Source: Dendrophyllia cribrosa
Taxonomy: Eukaryota; Cnidaria; Anthozoa; Scleractinia; Dendrophylliidae
Reading direction: 5' to 3'
Length of the DNA: 64,000 nt
NCBI GenBank assembly: GCA_024195265.1
Contig: JAJLRJ010000005.1
Location: forward strand, 43,463,587-43,527,586
Under the pieces are notes generated by a model. That model was given only the letters and a program-made list of their open reading frames with translations, had not been told where the DNA came from and searched no databases. This document shows positions 22,801-30,092 of this stretch, in pieces (the stretch's first letter is position 1; the number at the start of each line of letters is the position of its first letter). The position numbers and the translations under genes were made by a program.

Positions 22801-25800
22801 TAAAGGGATAGTATCACGAGGTTCCACGCGCGGCACTGTTCACTATTCTTGCACCGGAATTTTGGACATATCACTGTTAAAAGTGATTTTTTTCTTCCGG
22901 CTATCAAAACGGATTTTTTGATTCAACAAATACCTCCACTTCTCGACGGCCTTTTTGAATTTGCGGAATCAAACTTGAAAAGTGGGCCGACGTTTTCAAG
23001 TTTCGACCTCGTGATACTAGCCTTTAACCCTTTCACTCCCTGAGTCAATTATAGAGACATGTAATGTAGTTCTAACTTTTGAGTCTGTGGACGAAATCCT
23101 ATGGTGTGACCATTCAAATGAAACCTCTTAAGCAGTACTTTTGCAAGGTACCATTTGGTTTTCAATATTTTACAAAATGAAATTTTGGATTTTTCTTAAA
23201 TTTTTATCTTTGGCACTCTTGGGAGTGAAAGGGTTAATATTAAATAAAATCCCACTAAATAAAACGCCTCGGACGTTTGACCGCGGTGGATGTGGAGGCG
23301 CGGTGGTGTATAGTAGTTAGCCTGTGGAGTGGTGTAGTGGTTAGCCTGTGGCGTGGTGTAGTGGTTGGCCTGTTGGACTTCAGATCCGAAGGTCTGTGGT
23401 TCCAGGCCTGTTCTCGGCCGTCGTGTTGTGTCCTTAGACGAGAAACTTTACTACACATTGCCTCTCTCCACCCAGGTGTATACAGCTATTTCAATTTAGG
23501 TTGTCGGATGAGAGCTTCAAGCGTACGCAACGAGACCGCAAGGTACTTTGGGATTTTTCTGAATACGATAAATTGACCAAAGCAAATTAAAATGCCTCGT
23601 CCATACAGCGAAGGCAAACGTTTATGGTGCTAACATCCACCTTACTCATCGCACTAACAAACGCAAAAACCGCGAACTAAGCTAAGACCAATTTACAACT
23701 ACCCATAGTAACTTGCAGTCTCGTTGCATACGCTTGAAGCTCTCATCCGACAACCTAAATTGAAATAGCTGTAAATGGGTACCGGCGACAAAATACTAAG
23801 GGTAACCCTGCGATGGACTAGCATCCCATCCAGGGATGAGTAGCAATATTCCTAGTTGCTTCATGCTACAGAAACCGGGTTCAGCTCCGGCCTAGTGGGT
23901 TCCCTGTGGCTCATGTGCGTCTTTACCTTTTACCTTTGTTTCTTACATGTGAACTGCTACGAGTGCCAGCGAACAAAGGTTTAAAATTTCCTGAATTTTT
24001 CACCAGGAAATAGCCTTTTCACTCCCATAATCAATTATGGAGACATGTAGTGTATTCTGACTTTTGAGTCTGTGGACGAAATCCTATGTTGTAACCATTC
24101 AAATGAAACCTCTTCAGCGGTACTTTTGCATGGTACCATTTGTTTTCCAACATTTTACAAAATGAAATTTGGGATTTTTCTTGAATTTTGATTTTTGGCA
24201 CTCTTGGAAGTTAAAGGGATAACTGAAAAGCGAGTAGCATTACAGGAAATTACTGCTCGATAGCTTTTGTCGTTAGGTTACCGCAACGAGGACTCACGTC
24301 TTGCATTTTTTTTTCCTGCTAATAAGGTAAACGGAGGCAATTTGAAAGAGAAGCTCATAAATTACATCAAAAGTAACAAAGAGCTGTACAGAAGAATTCT
24401 TAGGTTTCAGGTAATGTGAATAAAATGCTTGGTAAATGTTTATCTCAGTCACACGTAGTAAATAAACCGTTCAGTTTGTCACCCACGCAACTGGATGCTC
24501 CAGCTTTTGTGCTGCCGGTAGACTTTTGGCGAGCGAGGTCATTCATTGTGTTAAAAAAGCGGTTTTCTATTGTGTCGAAGGTAATTTCGCGATTGCATTG
24601 CTACGCTTTGTGATTGGCTAAAAAAAAGTCGCGCCACTTTCTCAACCAATCAGAAGTTAAACCAAAACCAATTGTGACTTGTTCGCATGCATTTTCCCGC
24701 GCTTGGCGCCGGCTACATGAATTTGCTTTTAGTTCTGATTGGTTCATTGGATTGTCTGCGTCTGTTGTGATTGGCCAGAGTGATAACTTTGGTTTGGGCT
24801 TTACGACACACACGCTCAATAGCCCTTTTCGCGGTTAACCTTTCTCATTTGCGTTACAATAAAATTCAACATGATTGCGAGGCAACTTCGGGCAGAAACT
24901 ACAAAATTGCCCTAAATTGCCTCGCAACCACTTTGATTTTTATTGTAATGCCAATGAGAAAGGTTAACCGCGAAAAGGGCTATAGAGCGTTTTCACTTGA
25001 CGTCATAGCCGCCATATTGGTGTTCCCGTACAAAAGAATTTTAATTAACTTCTTTTGTTAGAAACACCAACATGGCTGCCATGGCCTTTGTCATTTGAGT
25101 CCCACGGGACTGAAGGTCACGTGAGTGAAAACGCTCTATTAACAACCCGCTTTATCTCATTCTTCTTTGCGCTCAAAATGGCGACGCGGCGAAAACCCTA
25201 GTCAAGGCTGCCGAATTATTCCAGAGACAGAGTACTTCGTCACGTGACGCATGATTAAATGTCGACTTCGGAGGTTATTTCCAGCGATTGGCAGCCATAT
25301 TTGTTTTCTTGCAATCTGAAACTCTTGTGTCAAGCGGGAACGGAGACATTGCATCGTGTGTCGAGTGACAAAATACTTCAGGATTCTTGGAGTTTTTCCT
25401 TGTCCAGCGATTACTCCTCTAAACGAGTAGAAGGCTGTGGGAGCGAGGTTGATTTGTCCTTTTTAACTGCCCGACATTTTTTCTCTTCATACTCTGTTTT
25501 CCATATATTTGTTTTCATTTGTTTGTTTGTTTAGCCGTTAGAGTTGGTTTCGCTGCAGCAGCAGATCAAGTCAGACGGCATCAGCTGTCCTCTCGGTAAA
25601 CTTGTGGATTTTCTTGATGAGCAGGTAAAAGTTGCGTCAGTGTGATCAAACTTTGCACTTCCCTTGTAAACTATGGTCAGTCTGTTTTCTGTCAGAGATA
25701 TACGCTCATTTTCAAAGAGCAGAAGCACCAAAGTTATCGCTTCGGTGGAGATCTGTTTTTTTTTTAGGAAATAATATGCCACCAATACAATCCGCCAAAG

Positions 25801-27018
25801 AAGTTCGTTATATCACGTGTGATTAATATGCAATAACTTATTTGACATTTGACTTGTACAATAATGCTGTAAAATGCATCAAAAGCACGAAATTGATCGA
25901 ATTTCATTTTACATTCTGTCACCAAACTTTGACAACAAACATGTCGTCTAGTCAGGATGGGTTACAAAGATGATATAAGTTGTACCTTTTGCCACGAGGG
26001 GGTGGATAGCTCTATCCATCGGATAAATCACTATCCAGCGGATAACACAAAGGATTTTGTTAATACGTACCCACTGGATAGTGATTTATCCGGTGGATAG
26101 CGCTATCCACCTTTTGAATAACCGGGGCCTGGGCCTGAGGCCTGATACTTCCAAACACAATACCTTAACCGCGGTCAAACGAGAAAAATTTGCAAAAGTT
26201 AAGCAAAGTACTTCAAAGTTAAGGTTGTCATTTTCACTGTTTAAAGTTTAATATATTGCCAATACACTGTCAATTTACCAAACGTTTTAAAAGTTCACCA
26301 AAAAAGTTCTAAGCGTTTAAAAACTGTGAACTGCAGAATTGTCGGCGCCATTTGCCAACATAACTTTGATCAGGCGCAAGAGTTTAGATCAGTTTTCAAC
26401 GGAAAAAGCTCATCATTTTGCGAAAATTAAAAGATAGTAACGTCAACTCATTTTTTTCATACATCCTTGCCCATATTTCAATTTAATATTAAATAAAATT
26501 GCACTAAATAAAACGAAAAACGCCTCGGACGTTTGACCGCGGTGGACACAATACCACAAGTAATTTTATTATATTACTTGCAAGATTTTTCATCTGGCTT
26601 TGTAGAAGCAAAGAAAATATTCCAACCATTGAGAGTTTTACATCTTTTTTAAAACAATATAACAAAGAAATTGAACCTTTTACTGTTCAGTAAAACCTTG
26701 CTTTTCCTCAGGTCATATTTAAATATTTTCCTGCAAATTAGTACCCAATATTTTTGTCTCTTTTCTTTCCACCTGACGTTTCCCGCCGCTATCTTTTCAA
26801 TGTTCGGCGTATCAGCAAAGTAAATATTTCCTGTACTCCCTTCTTTTGAGTTAGAGGTTTTTTTGCGCTGATATCTTTAATATGGTTATTGTGTGTATGC
26901 AATAAAAAAAATAAAACTTAGTGTCTTTGTGTTTCAGTGCATCACGTTTACGACTGCTGGATCAAGACCGCGGGCACCGAGACAACGAACGAGAAAGAAG
27001 AAAAATAATAAGCCATAA
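2436..27018 (+). CDS. SLX4: SLX4, structure-specific endonuclease subunit (complete, 16 exons)
   Basis: SLX4 is the nuclear scaffold that activates SLX1 and recruits XPF-ERCC1 and MUS81 for Holliday-junction, crosslink and replication-fork repair. Exons: 2436-3524, 4627-4829, 6482-6607, 9165-9255, 9718-10236, 12342-12731, 13525-13686, 14028-14212, 15035-16484, 17241-19031, 20935-21022, 22012-22141, 22373-22445, 24327-24410, 25535-25624, 26938-27018. Phases agree at every junction and the total, 6552 nt, gives about 2183 aa. Domains in order: three UBZ4-like zinc fingers (residues 252-372), an alanine-rich helix (about 434-450), a BTB domain (807 to about 930), long acidic and serine-rich disorder, a conserved SAP-like segment (about 1990-2032) and the SLX1-binding carboxyl domain (about 2100-2183). 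An in-frame TAG just before ATG 2436 supports the start. Alternative phase-0 acceptors exist for exon 5 (9787) and exon 6 (12351). The protein is somewhat longer than vertebrate SLX4, mainly in the disordered regions. Confidence 0.94.
3640..3925. repeat. irregular tandem repeat based on ACTTACAATACGAT
   Basis: Units such as TACTTACACTACTTACAATACGA recur with small changes from about 3712 to 3910 in SLX4 intron 1. On the - strand the left edge looks like an AATAAA-containing 3' tail with an A-rich end (about 3690-3655). It could therefore be the 3' region of a retroposon, but no coding part is recognisable. Confidence 0.55.
4893..4945. repeat. poly-C and (CCT)n tract
   Basis: A long C run followed by CTCCTCCTC units lies 50-120 bp into SLX4 intron 2. 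It gives rise to false proline-rich frames. Confidence 0.85.
5165..5318. mobile_element. fold-back MITE-like inverted repeat
   Basis: Two arms around CAGTGTTT and GATTTCCAAACACC (about 5165-5215) recur in reverse complement at about 5265-5318, separated by a T-rich loop. It is short, without coding sequence, and lies in SLX4 intron 2. Confidence 0.6.
5457..5703. mobile_element. 247-bp palindromic MITE, ends TAGTAACCTGTCCAAACC
   Basis: The first about 30 bases and last about 30 bases are inverted complements (TAGTAACCTGTCCAAACC and GGTTTGGACAGGTTACTA). The middle also folds: TGCGCAGCC pairs with GGCTGCGCA, and TTCCTGAAGTTCC with GGAACTTCAGGAA. A TA duplication may form the ends. A frame across it is not a gene. 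Confidence 0.75.
5776..5976 (-). mobile_element. family C MITE, copy 1
   Basis: Bounded by TTAACCCTTCAACTCCC and a diverged GGGAATGTAAGGGTTA. Its body matches copies at 23025-23236 and 24011-24222 in opposite orientation. The interior contains the phrase related to the 106-bp satellite monomer (TAGGATTTCGTC...CAGACTTAAAAGTT). Confidence 0.7.
6482..12731 (+). CDS. SLX4: SLX4 exons 3-6: linker and acidic/proline-rich region
   Basis: Exons 6482-6607, 9165-9255, 9718-10236 and 12342-12731. Exon 3 starts with a short alanine/leucine helix (ALALSAS) and ends in a lysine-glycine rich stretch. Exon 4 carries an Arg/Ala helix. Exon 5 is acidic (D and E runs near 9918-9930) and exon 6 has a proline cluster (PPPSPPRP). 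The starts of exons 5 and 6 are the least certain borders: alternative acceptors at 9787 and 12351 keep the frame. Introns here hold transposon families G, B and A. Confidence 0.8.
7244..8938. mobile_element. family G DNA transposon, about 1.7 kb, non-autonomous
   Basis: Starts CAGGGCTCGAAATT and ends with AATTTTGAGCCCTG. The flanks are CAGTA and CAGCA, a probable 5-bp target duplication with one change. No transposase frame is visible. The interior has subterminal TCGCAA/TTGCGACT-type motifs. A short copy lies at 12960-13359 and a third copy runs off the right end of the window. The ends and the 5-bp duplication suggest a hAT5-like group, by inference. Confidence 0.75.
9661..9676. repeat. 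poly-C tract before SLX4 exon 5
   Basis: A C run that could act as part of the polypyrimidine tract for the acceptor used by exon 5 at about 9717. Confidence 0.7.
10793..12253. mobile_element. family B element copy 1 (MULE-like ends), split by a family A insertion
   Basis: The left end is TTAACCGTGGTCAAACG and the right end CATTTGTCCGCGGTGGA. The 9-bp flanks GGTGTTGCC and GGAATTGCC are a diverged target duplication. Without the inserted A element (10917-11982) the body matches the intact copy at 26165-26546. It lies in SLX4 intron 5. Confidence 0.8.
10917..11982. mobile_element. family A DNA transposon copy 1, 1066 bp
   Basis: Begins CAGGGTGGGATGAAAATG and ends GTCGCGCCCTG. Subterminal palindromes GCTTGCCCTTCGGGCAAGC and TTGCCCGTCGGGCAA lie at the two ends. 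It is nearly identical to the copy at 52287-53340. No long frame is present, so it is non-autonomous. It was inserted into family B between TTTACCAAA and CAAACG. Confidence 0.85.
12960..13359. mobile_element. family G DNA transposon copy 2, 400 bp deletion derivative
   Basis: CAGGGCTCGAAATT to AATTTCGAGCCCTG with perfect 5-bp flanks AAAAC (12955-12959 and 13360-13364). Internal TTGCGACTAAA repeats lie near both ends. It lies in SLX4 intron 6, 166 bp before exon 7. Confidence 0.85.
13525..14212 (+). CDS. SLX4: SLX4 exons 7-8: BTB (POZ) domain
   Basis: Exon 7 (13525-13686) and exon 8 (14028-14212) encode the BTB core: SDVVIYLKDG, then AHSFILSLRSEVF, then FEVVLRHIYTG. The domain finishes in exon 9 with FKLPCLVKAC. 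In SLX4 the BTB domain mediates homodimerisation and helps hold XPF-ERCC1. Splice phases 0 and 2 match the neighbouring exons. Confidence 0.92.
14229..14784. mobile_element. fold-back element with about 250-bp arms
   Basis: The left arm starts TTTAAAGTGCCCCTGTGATC and the right arm ends GATCACAGGGGCACTTTAA. The arms agree over almost their whole length (for example AGACTTTCTTACTCATCTTG against CAAGATGAGTAAGAAAGTCT), leaving a loop of a few tens of bases near 14490. The left end lies 16 bp after the exon 8 donor. Transcribed as intron it would form a long RNA hairpin. Confidence 0.88.
15035..16484 (+). CDS. SLX4: SLX4 exon 9: large acidic disordered exon with a decapeptide repeat
   Basis: After the end of the BTB domain this 1450-nt exon encodes mostly D, E, S and K. 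At 15507-15656 there are five tandem 30-nt units of the form LSHNPxxxxx; the last units are more diverged. The donor is GAG|gtttgt at 16484/16485, and immediately downstream the intron runs into a 106-bp satellite array. Such low-complexity exons are usual for SLX4 and carry motifs for partner binding and SUMO or phospho-recognition; none is identified with certainty here. Confidence 0.88.
15507..15656 (+). repeat. coding minisatellite, five 30-nt units in SLX4 exon 9
   Basis: Units start at 15507, 15537, 15567, 15597 and 15627, each opening CTGTCACA or TTGTCACA and coding LSHN/LSHS/LSQN plus six variable residues. The exact 30-nt period preserves the frame. Confidence 0.9.
16540..16990 (+). 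repeat. 106-bp satellite array, about four units
   Basis: The phrase GAGTCTGTGGATGAAATCCT recurs at 16631, 16737 and 16830, with a variant at 16937, giving a period of 106 bp with one shortened unit. Other parts of the unit are GAGCAGTACTTTCCTGTGG and TGCTGTACAAGGTGGTTCTAA. It lies in SLX4 intron 9 and starts about 50 bp after the exon 9 donor. Confidence 0.92.
17241..19031 (+). CDS. SLX4: SLX4 exon 10: Ser-Pro rich region and start of the conserved SAP-like segment
   Basis: This 1791-nt exon begins after an acceptor at 17239-17240 (cttttggctag). Residues coded at about 17660-17830 form irregular repeats of SPMQxSP/DIEP/SPRG with many Ser-Pro sites, plausible CDK targets. A basic block (KKKRQGKGKTKKG) lies near 17470-17510. 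The end, MPNYSDMATPVLK, starts the conserved carboxyl region that continues in exon 11. The donor at 19032 is only 9 bp before the start of a MITE. Confidence 0.9.
19041..19443. mobile_element. MITE family L copy 1, ends TTTAAAGTGACACTG
   Basis: Starts TTTAAAGTGACACTGTCC and ends ACAGTGTCCCTTTAA. Its body matches 45238-45600 in reverse orientation, including the stretch around GGCGGTCAATAAATC and the segment on the lines of CGAAATTTTGCTATTTCGGCGG. The left end is within 10 bp of the SLX4 exon 10 donor. Confidence 0.85.
19530..19870. mobile_element. dispersed repeat fragment, low-confidence DNA element
   Basis: A stretch with GAGGGGTACTCGG at the left and GTACCCGAGTACCCACCCC at the right suggests inverted ends around about 280 bp. 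Related wording appears near 38225-38340 and 45060-45230. No coding potential is recognised. Confidence 0.45.
19878..20033. mobile_element. family F palindromic MITE copy 1, 156 bp
   Basis: TAGAGCGTTTTCACTTGACG at the left pairs with GTCACGTGAGTGAAAACGCTCTA at the right. The centre also folds (TTGGTGTTCC with GGAACACCAA). It is nearly identical to 24983-25139. Confidence 0.88.
20336..20663. mobile_element. family I MITE copy 1, 328 bp with two internal hairpins
   Basis: The first half has ATATAAACACCAATGAAAT and its inverted partner ATTTCATTGGTGTTTATAT. The second half is an almost perfect hairpin of GAAGATACGAAATTTCTCTT, GTGTTGAAAAATATTTCAC and their complements around GTTCGCTGCGCTCAC. The same element interrupts the LINE at 61673-62005. 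Confidence 0.88.
20935..22445 (+). CDS. SLX4: SLX4 exons 11-13: SAP-like segment and acidic linker
   Basis: Exon 11 (20935-21022) reads NELNKFGVRPLPKKKMILKL followed by KEIYDYTH. This is the strongly conserved SLX4 motif that, together with the end of exon 10, forms a SAP-like helix pair associated with MUS81 binding in the family. Exons 12 (22012-22141) and 13 (22373-22445) encode a serine/acidic linker. Phases 1, 2 and 0 agree throughout. Confidence 0.9.
21172..21345 (+). repeat. GC-rich minisatellite, unit about 11 bp (TTCGTGCGTGC)
   Basis: Units of the form GCGTGCTATTCGTGCGTGCGATTCG repeat with small changes from about 21175 to 21340 in SLX4 intron 11. The frame across it is a repeat artefact. 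Confidence 0.85.
21516..21677. mobile_element. family E palindromic MITE copy 1
   Basis: AGTCCTTTTCGCGGTTAACC to GGTTAACCACGAAAAGGGCT, with almost complete self-complementarity. It is inserted in the terminal repeat of the family D element that follows (GGTTTTCAAT on one side, TTGAGTGTCG on the other). Confidence 0.85.
21678..21950. mobile_element. family D MITE copy 1
   Basis: Contains GTCGTAAAACCAAAACCAAAG at one end and CTTTTGACGCTCAATTGAAAACCG at the other, with inner CCAATCAC/GTGATTGG-type inverted motifs. Five copies occur in the window. Confidence 0.85.
22800..23026. mobile_element. MITE with ends TTAAAGG.TAGTATCACGAGGT, nested in family B
   Basis: The left end reads TAAAGGGATAGTATCACGAGG and the right end CCTCGTGATACTAGCCTTTAA, which are inverted repeats. 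It has no coding potential. Confidence 0.75.
23025..23236 (+). mobile_element. family C MITE copy 2
   Basis: TAACCCTTTCACTCCC to GGGAGTGAAAGGGTTA. The core TTTGAGTCTGTGGACGAAATC...GTGTGACCATTCAAATGAAA matches the 106-bp satellite unit. Confidence 0.85.
23313..23937 (+). mobile_element. tRNA-derived SINE with a nested palindromic MITE
   Basis: The head repeats GTGGTGTAGTGGTTAGCCTG (A-box-like) two or three times and has GGTTCCAGGCC as the B-box position. The body follows with CCTCTCTCCACCCAGGTGTA, then after the insertion GTAAATGGGTACCGGCGAC, CATCCCATCCAGGGATGAG and GCTACAGAAACCGGG. This is the wording of a SINE I recognise as common in coral genomes. It is interrupted by 23485-23769. Confidence 0.78.
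23485..23769. mobile_element. palindromic MITE inside the SINE
   Basis: CAATTTAGGTTGTCGGATGA and GAGCTTCAAGCGTACGCAAC on the left are matched by their reverse complements at 23718-23765. The SINE continues on both sides. Confidence 0.85.
24011..24222 (+). mobile_element. family C MITE copy 3
   Basis: Same body as 23025-23236: CACTCCCATAATCAATTATGGAGACATG, the satellite-related core, then TTTTTGGCACTCTTGGAAG. It lies about 100 bp upstream of SLX4 exon 14. Confidence 0.8.
24327..27018 (+). CDS. SLX4: SLX4 exons 14-16: SLX1-binding carboxyl domain and stop
   Basis: Exons 24327-24410, 25535-25624 and 26938-27018. They read LKEKLINYIKSNKELYRRIL, then PLELVSLQQQIKSDGI and LGKLVDFLDEQ, then CITFTT. 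This is the hallmark CCD/SBD fold through which SLX4 binds the SLX1 nuclease. The last exon ends in a basic tail (RQRTRKKKNNKP) and TAA at 27016-27018. An ATTAAA lies at 27021, too close to the stop to be called a poly(A) signal with confidence. Confidence 0.93.
24559..24820. mobile_element. family D MITE copy 2
   Basis: GGTTTTCTATTGTGTCGAAGG to GGGCTTTACGACACACACGCTCAA. It matches the other D copies in inverted orientation to copy 1 and abuts family E directly. Confidence 0.85.
24821..24981. mobile_element. family E palindromic MITE copy 2
   Basis: AGCCCTTTTCGCGGTTAACC to GGTTAACCGCGAAAAGGGCT. It joins D on the left and F on the right without spacer. Confidence 0.88.
24983..25139. mobile_element. 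family F palindromic MITE copy 2
   Basis: TAGAGCGTTTTCACTTGACG to GTGAGTGAAAACGCTCTA, nearly identical to 19878-20033. Confidence 0.88.
25997..26112. mobile_element. palindromic MITE (GGTGGATAGC...GCTATCCACC)
   Basis: GGTGGATAGCTCTATCCATC and GGATAAATCACTATCCAG on the left are mirrored by CTGGATAGTGATTTATCCGG and TGGATAGCGCTATCCACC on the right. It lies in SLX4 intron 15. Confidence 0.85.
26165..26546. mobile_element. family B element copy 3, intact 382-bp MITE
   Basis: TTAACCGCGGTCAAACG to CGTTTGACCGCGGTGGA with exact 9-bp target duplications CACAATACC (26156-26164 and 26547-26555). This copy gives the uninterrupted consensus for the family. The 9-bp duplication fits MULE-type transposition. 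Confidence 0.9.
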
Positions 27019-27527
27019 TTATTAAAATATATTATGAGTTGTAGAATAGAAAGTTATATGGGAGGTAATGAATGACATGGATTTATTTTCTTTAAATAAT
27101 GTTTTTATTTAGTTCCTTTATCGTTGCTTGACCCCACGAAAATCAAGTTAGATAGGATTAGCAACGTGACGTCGAAAAATTGCACGTAAATGTGTCGAAC
27201 CAACCAGACTAGGGTAATCACTGCAGGAGGCAAAGAAAAATGCCGCAGAGCCAATCAGAAATCGATCCCAAAAAGCACGGGTGTCAAGGGCGGGAAAATT
27301 AGGTAAAGCTGAATGACGATTGGATGAAATAAGGCACGTTTCCTCTGATTGGATATTAAAGCGTGCAACCTGTGCAAAAAGCAGGAAAGCGTGTGAGTCA
27401 AGAAAAAGCATGTTTTTCTGATTGGTCAGCATGCAACACGTGTCAAACACATGTAAGTCATATGTAAGTCAAATGATGATTGGTTGAAAAAAGCATGTTT
27501 CCGATTATTTTTGACAATAGACCAATT

Positions 27528-27704
27528 CGGCTAATGCATTGTTGTACCCAATTCAAACCTTCTGGGAATAAGATTCTTTGTTCACAATATTTCCATATAA
27601 TTTCCATGTTAATGCTTCATTGATATGGAAATATGACGAACAAAGAGTTATAATCCCAAAAGGTTTGAATTGGGTACAACAATGCGTTAGCCGAATTTGT
27701 CTAT
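27528..27704. mobile_element. palindromic MITE with TA ends
   Basis: TAGACCAATTCGGCTAATGC on the left matches GCGTTAGCCGAATTTGTCTA on the right. The inner arms CCCAATTCAAACCTT and AAGGTTTGAATTGGG also pair. The TA at both ends would fit Tc1/mariner-type insertion. Confidence 0.82.
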
Positions 27705-28135
27705 AATTGCAAAACCAAAGTAAATTGACAGTCAATGCAACAAGACATCTGTCGTTACAATTTTTCTGTGCGTTATATGATCATGTTACTGAAGTGGAAA
27801 CTGTAGTTCAACACCTGCATGTATTTTTAGATGCACTTAAGAAAAAAAAAACAGAAACGCGCTTTTTTTTAGCGACAATTTGTCTAGACTTCATAGAAAG
27901 ATTGGTAGACAGTCAAACCGACTTTTCCACATTATATTTTCGCTCGTACATATGACTTGAAACAATTATCTGTTCATCTGTATTAATAAAAGAATTGACA
28001 CAGTGTTCGAGTTGAAAGTGTATTTGCATTTTCCCGTTGGCTTTATTTGCCTAATTTTACGTTTATTACTCTCTTCAGCTTTTCTGCCGTTTGTTTGTTG
28101 TCTGCGGTTTTTTTCTTGTCGTTTTCCATTTAAAG

Positions 28136-28491
28136 TGGATTACTTTGGGTGCTTTTAGACCTATAAAGCACCAATTTACTGACAACTATTTTAAGCAGCT
28201 TAAATCTATCTGCGAAGCAAATTTTGACCAACCTCAATTCGAAAAGCAGGACTTGGGGGAATATAAGGTACGTTCTCCGTATATACTGGTTTTGAAAATC
28301 CGTTCAGTCTTCAAGGTTGATTTATCATCCTGAATTGGCAGTTAAATGACAGTGAATGCGCCAAAATTGATGCCTTCGCATATATTAGGAGACGAGCTAG
28401 CAACGTTCCTAAGACGGAAATTAGTCCGACGGGTAATCATTTCAAGCCGGAAAAAACGTCTGGAAGCCATGATCGAAAGGATAAAAAATGA
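28136..28491 (+). CDS. possible two last exons of an unknown small gene
   Basis: An exon-like frame at 28136-28267 follows a pyrimidine tract and AAAG acceptor and ends AAG|gtacgt. A second at 28342-28491 follows TTGGCAG and ends in TGA in the matching frame. Together they encode about 93 residues that look like real protein (mixed charge, few repeats), but I recognise no family and no first exon. A competing frame from ATG 28346 also runs about 58 codons. Treat as tentative. Confidence 0.3.
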
Positions 28492-29310
28492 AGATGGAAA
28501 AACGAAAATGAATATAGAATGAGATAGATACACTCTAAAATTCGTCTGGTTTTCTTGCCTATACTGTGCTATATAATTCTAGACAGTTCCCGTCCAAGGT
28601 GAGTTTCAGCTAGTTTTTCCTGTAGACTGCAAATTGCCTCAATGCAGTCTGTTTCTCTCACTGAGTGGAGACGGAAAATTAACTTCATTCACTGGCACCA
28701 TACTTCCAACCCGCATTTCATGAAATTCTCGTCTTGAGACGAGTACCTCTTATTCGGTGATGACATTTTTATTATTTATGTATTTTCCTTTTTTCAAAAT
28801 CAAACTGGGTTTCTTATTGATGCATCTATCTTTCAACTTGGCTTTGCTCTTGCTTGACTTTGAATAGCGTGCGTGCATGGGTAGTTTTGGCTTTATGAAG
28901 GATTTTCTGAGAAGTTTGGGAAACGAAAAGAGACAAGCAGGAAAAAGGTGCCCGGCAAGTGCGTAGCTAAACGAGGAACTGCGGAAGGAAATGTTACGCT
29001 TTGCCGTATGTTGCGGAAAAAATTATTGCGTCTCGTTCTCTGAAATAAGAAATGTTTCTTAAGTACAGTGTATTTCAGATGCCTTTCGTGACGTAAGTCA
29101 AGTTAGAGCGACAAAAACAGAATTCTTGTTTAACCAGGCGCTAAAATCAATCAATGGTCCTCTAATACTTATTTGGCCGGTTAGATACTGTTATGATATC
29201 GTCCGTGGGCTGTTACACGGTCAGTCAACTTTTAAAGTGTAGATAAATTAAAGCATTATTCATCCCAAAATGATAAATTGGGACTCCCTCGATCCGAATA
29301 CATATGCGAG

Positions 29311-29519
29311 TTTAAAGGCCCGCCAAACGAACGCAACATCTTTAAACATTGTTACACGCGTTTGTCCACCCTGTTGCAACATATTGGATCAAGTTTGAAA
29401 ATGGTCAAATTTGATCCAACATGTTGCAACAGGGTGGCCAAACGCGTGTTAACACTTTGCGCGCAACAATATTGCAAGATGTTACGTGGAAATGTTGCGT
29501 TCGTTTGGCCTGGCCTTAA
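29311..29519. mobile_element. palindromic MITE with GTTGCAACA arms
   Basis: TTTAAAGGCCCGCCAAACGAACGCAACAT on the left mirrors ATGTTGCGTTCGTTTGGCC...GGCCTTAA on the right, and CACCCTGTTGCAACAT pairs with ATGTTGCAACAGGGTG in the centre. The frame over it is not a gene. Confidence 0.85.
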
Positions 29520-29867
29520 GTGAGTACAACCCTTTGCACCCCATATTTTTCTAGCCGGAAAGCTCGAATTTGGCGGCCGGAAAGTGTCTCCATTTTGCGC
29601 GCGGTCAAAACGGTCGCATTACAGGGCTTGACGTCACGAGGCATTTAAGAACTGTCCCGTGTAACCGGCATAACCTTTAGCCACAAAAACCGAGAAGTTT
29701 ACTTTGGAGGAAAATTGTGCTCTTACAAGGTCTTCACTGATTTGCTGAGAAAACAATAGAACAAACAACTCGACAATGAACCGTAGCCCTGAAAACAATA
29801 GAGCTGCGTGATACCCAGGTCCAATGAAATTAGAGGTTGTTAAGAGCTGCGTGGTATCTGAAAATTG

Positions 29868-30092
29868 TAGCTAAACTCTCTCTCCTCCGCAGAGGCCTCC
29901 TAGTCACGCTCCACGCTTGGCAAAAAACGCGCGGAGGCTGGGTAGAGGTAAAAAGTAAAGCGCGCGGGGAACTCTGGGAAGGGGAAAGAAGGAAGGGAGA
30001 CTTTCGCTCTTCCCATCGTTCCCCGCGCTCCCATTTTATATTTTACTGTTCTTTACTGATAGGAGCCTCTGCGGAGGAGAGAGAGCTAAACT
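29868..30092. mobile_element. MITE with CTCTCTCCTCCGCAGAGGC ends
   Basis: AGCTAAACTCTCTCTCCTCCGCAGAGGC at the left and GCCTCTGCGGAGGAGAGAGAGCTAAACT at the right are near-perfect inverted repeats about 170 bp apart. Confidence 0.8.

Larger units (their letters stand above)
22481..23290. mobile_element. family B element copy 2 with nested MITEs
   Basis: TTAACCGCGGTCAAACG to CGTTTGACCGCGGTGGA with exact 9-bp target duplications TGTGGAGGC (22472-22480 and 23291-23299). Two smaller elements, 22800-23026 and 23025-23236, were inserted into its body. It lies in SLX4 intron 13. Confidence 0.88.

Noticed and set aside
27707..27955. 82-codon frame after the palindromic MITE
   Set aside because: It begins at a TTG, contains a long A run and has no credible splice sites; no family motif.
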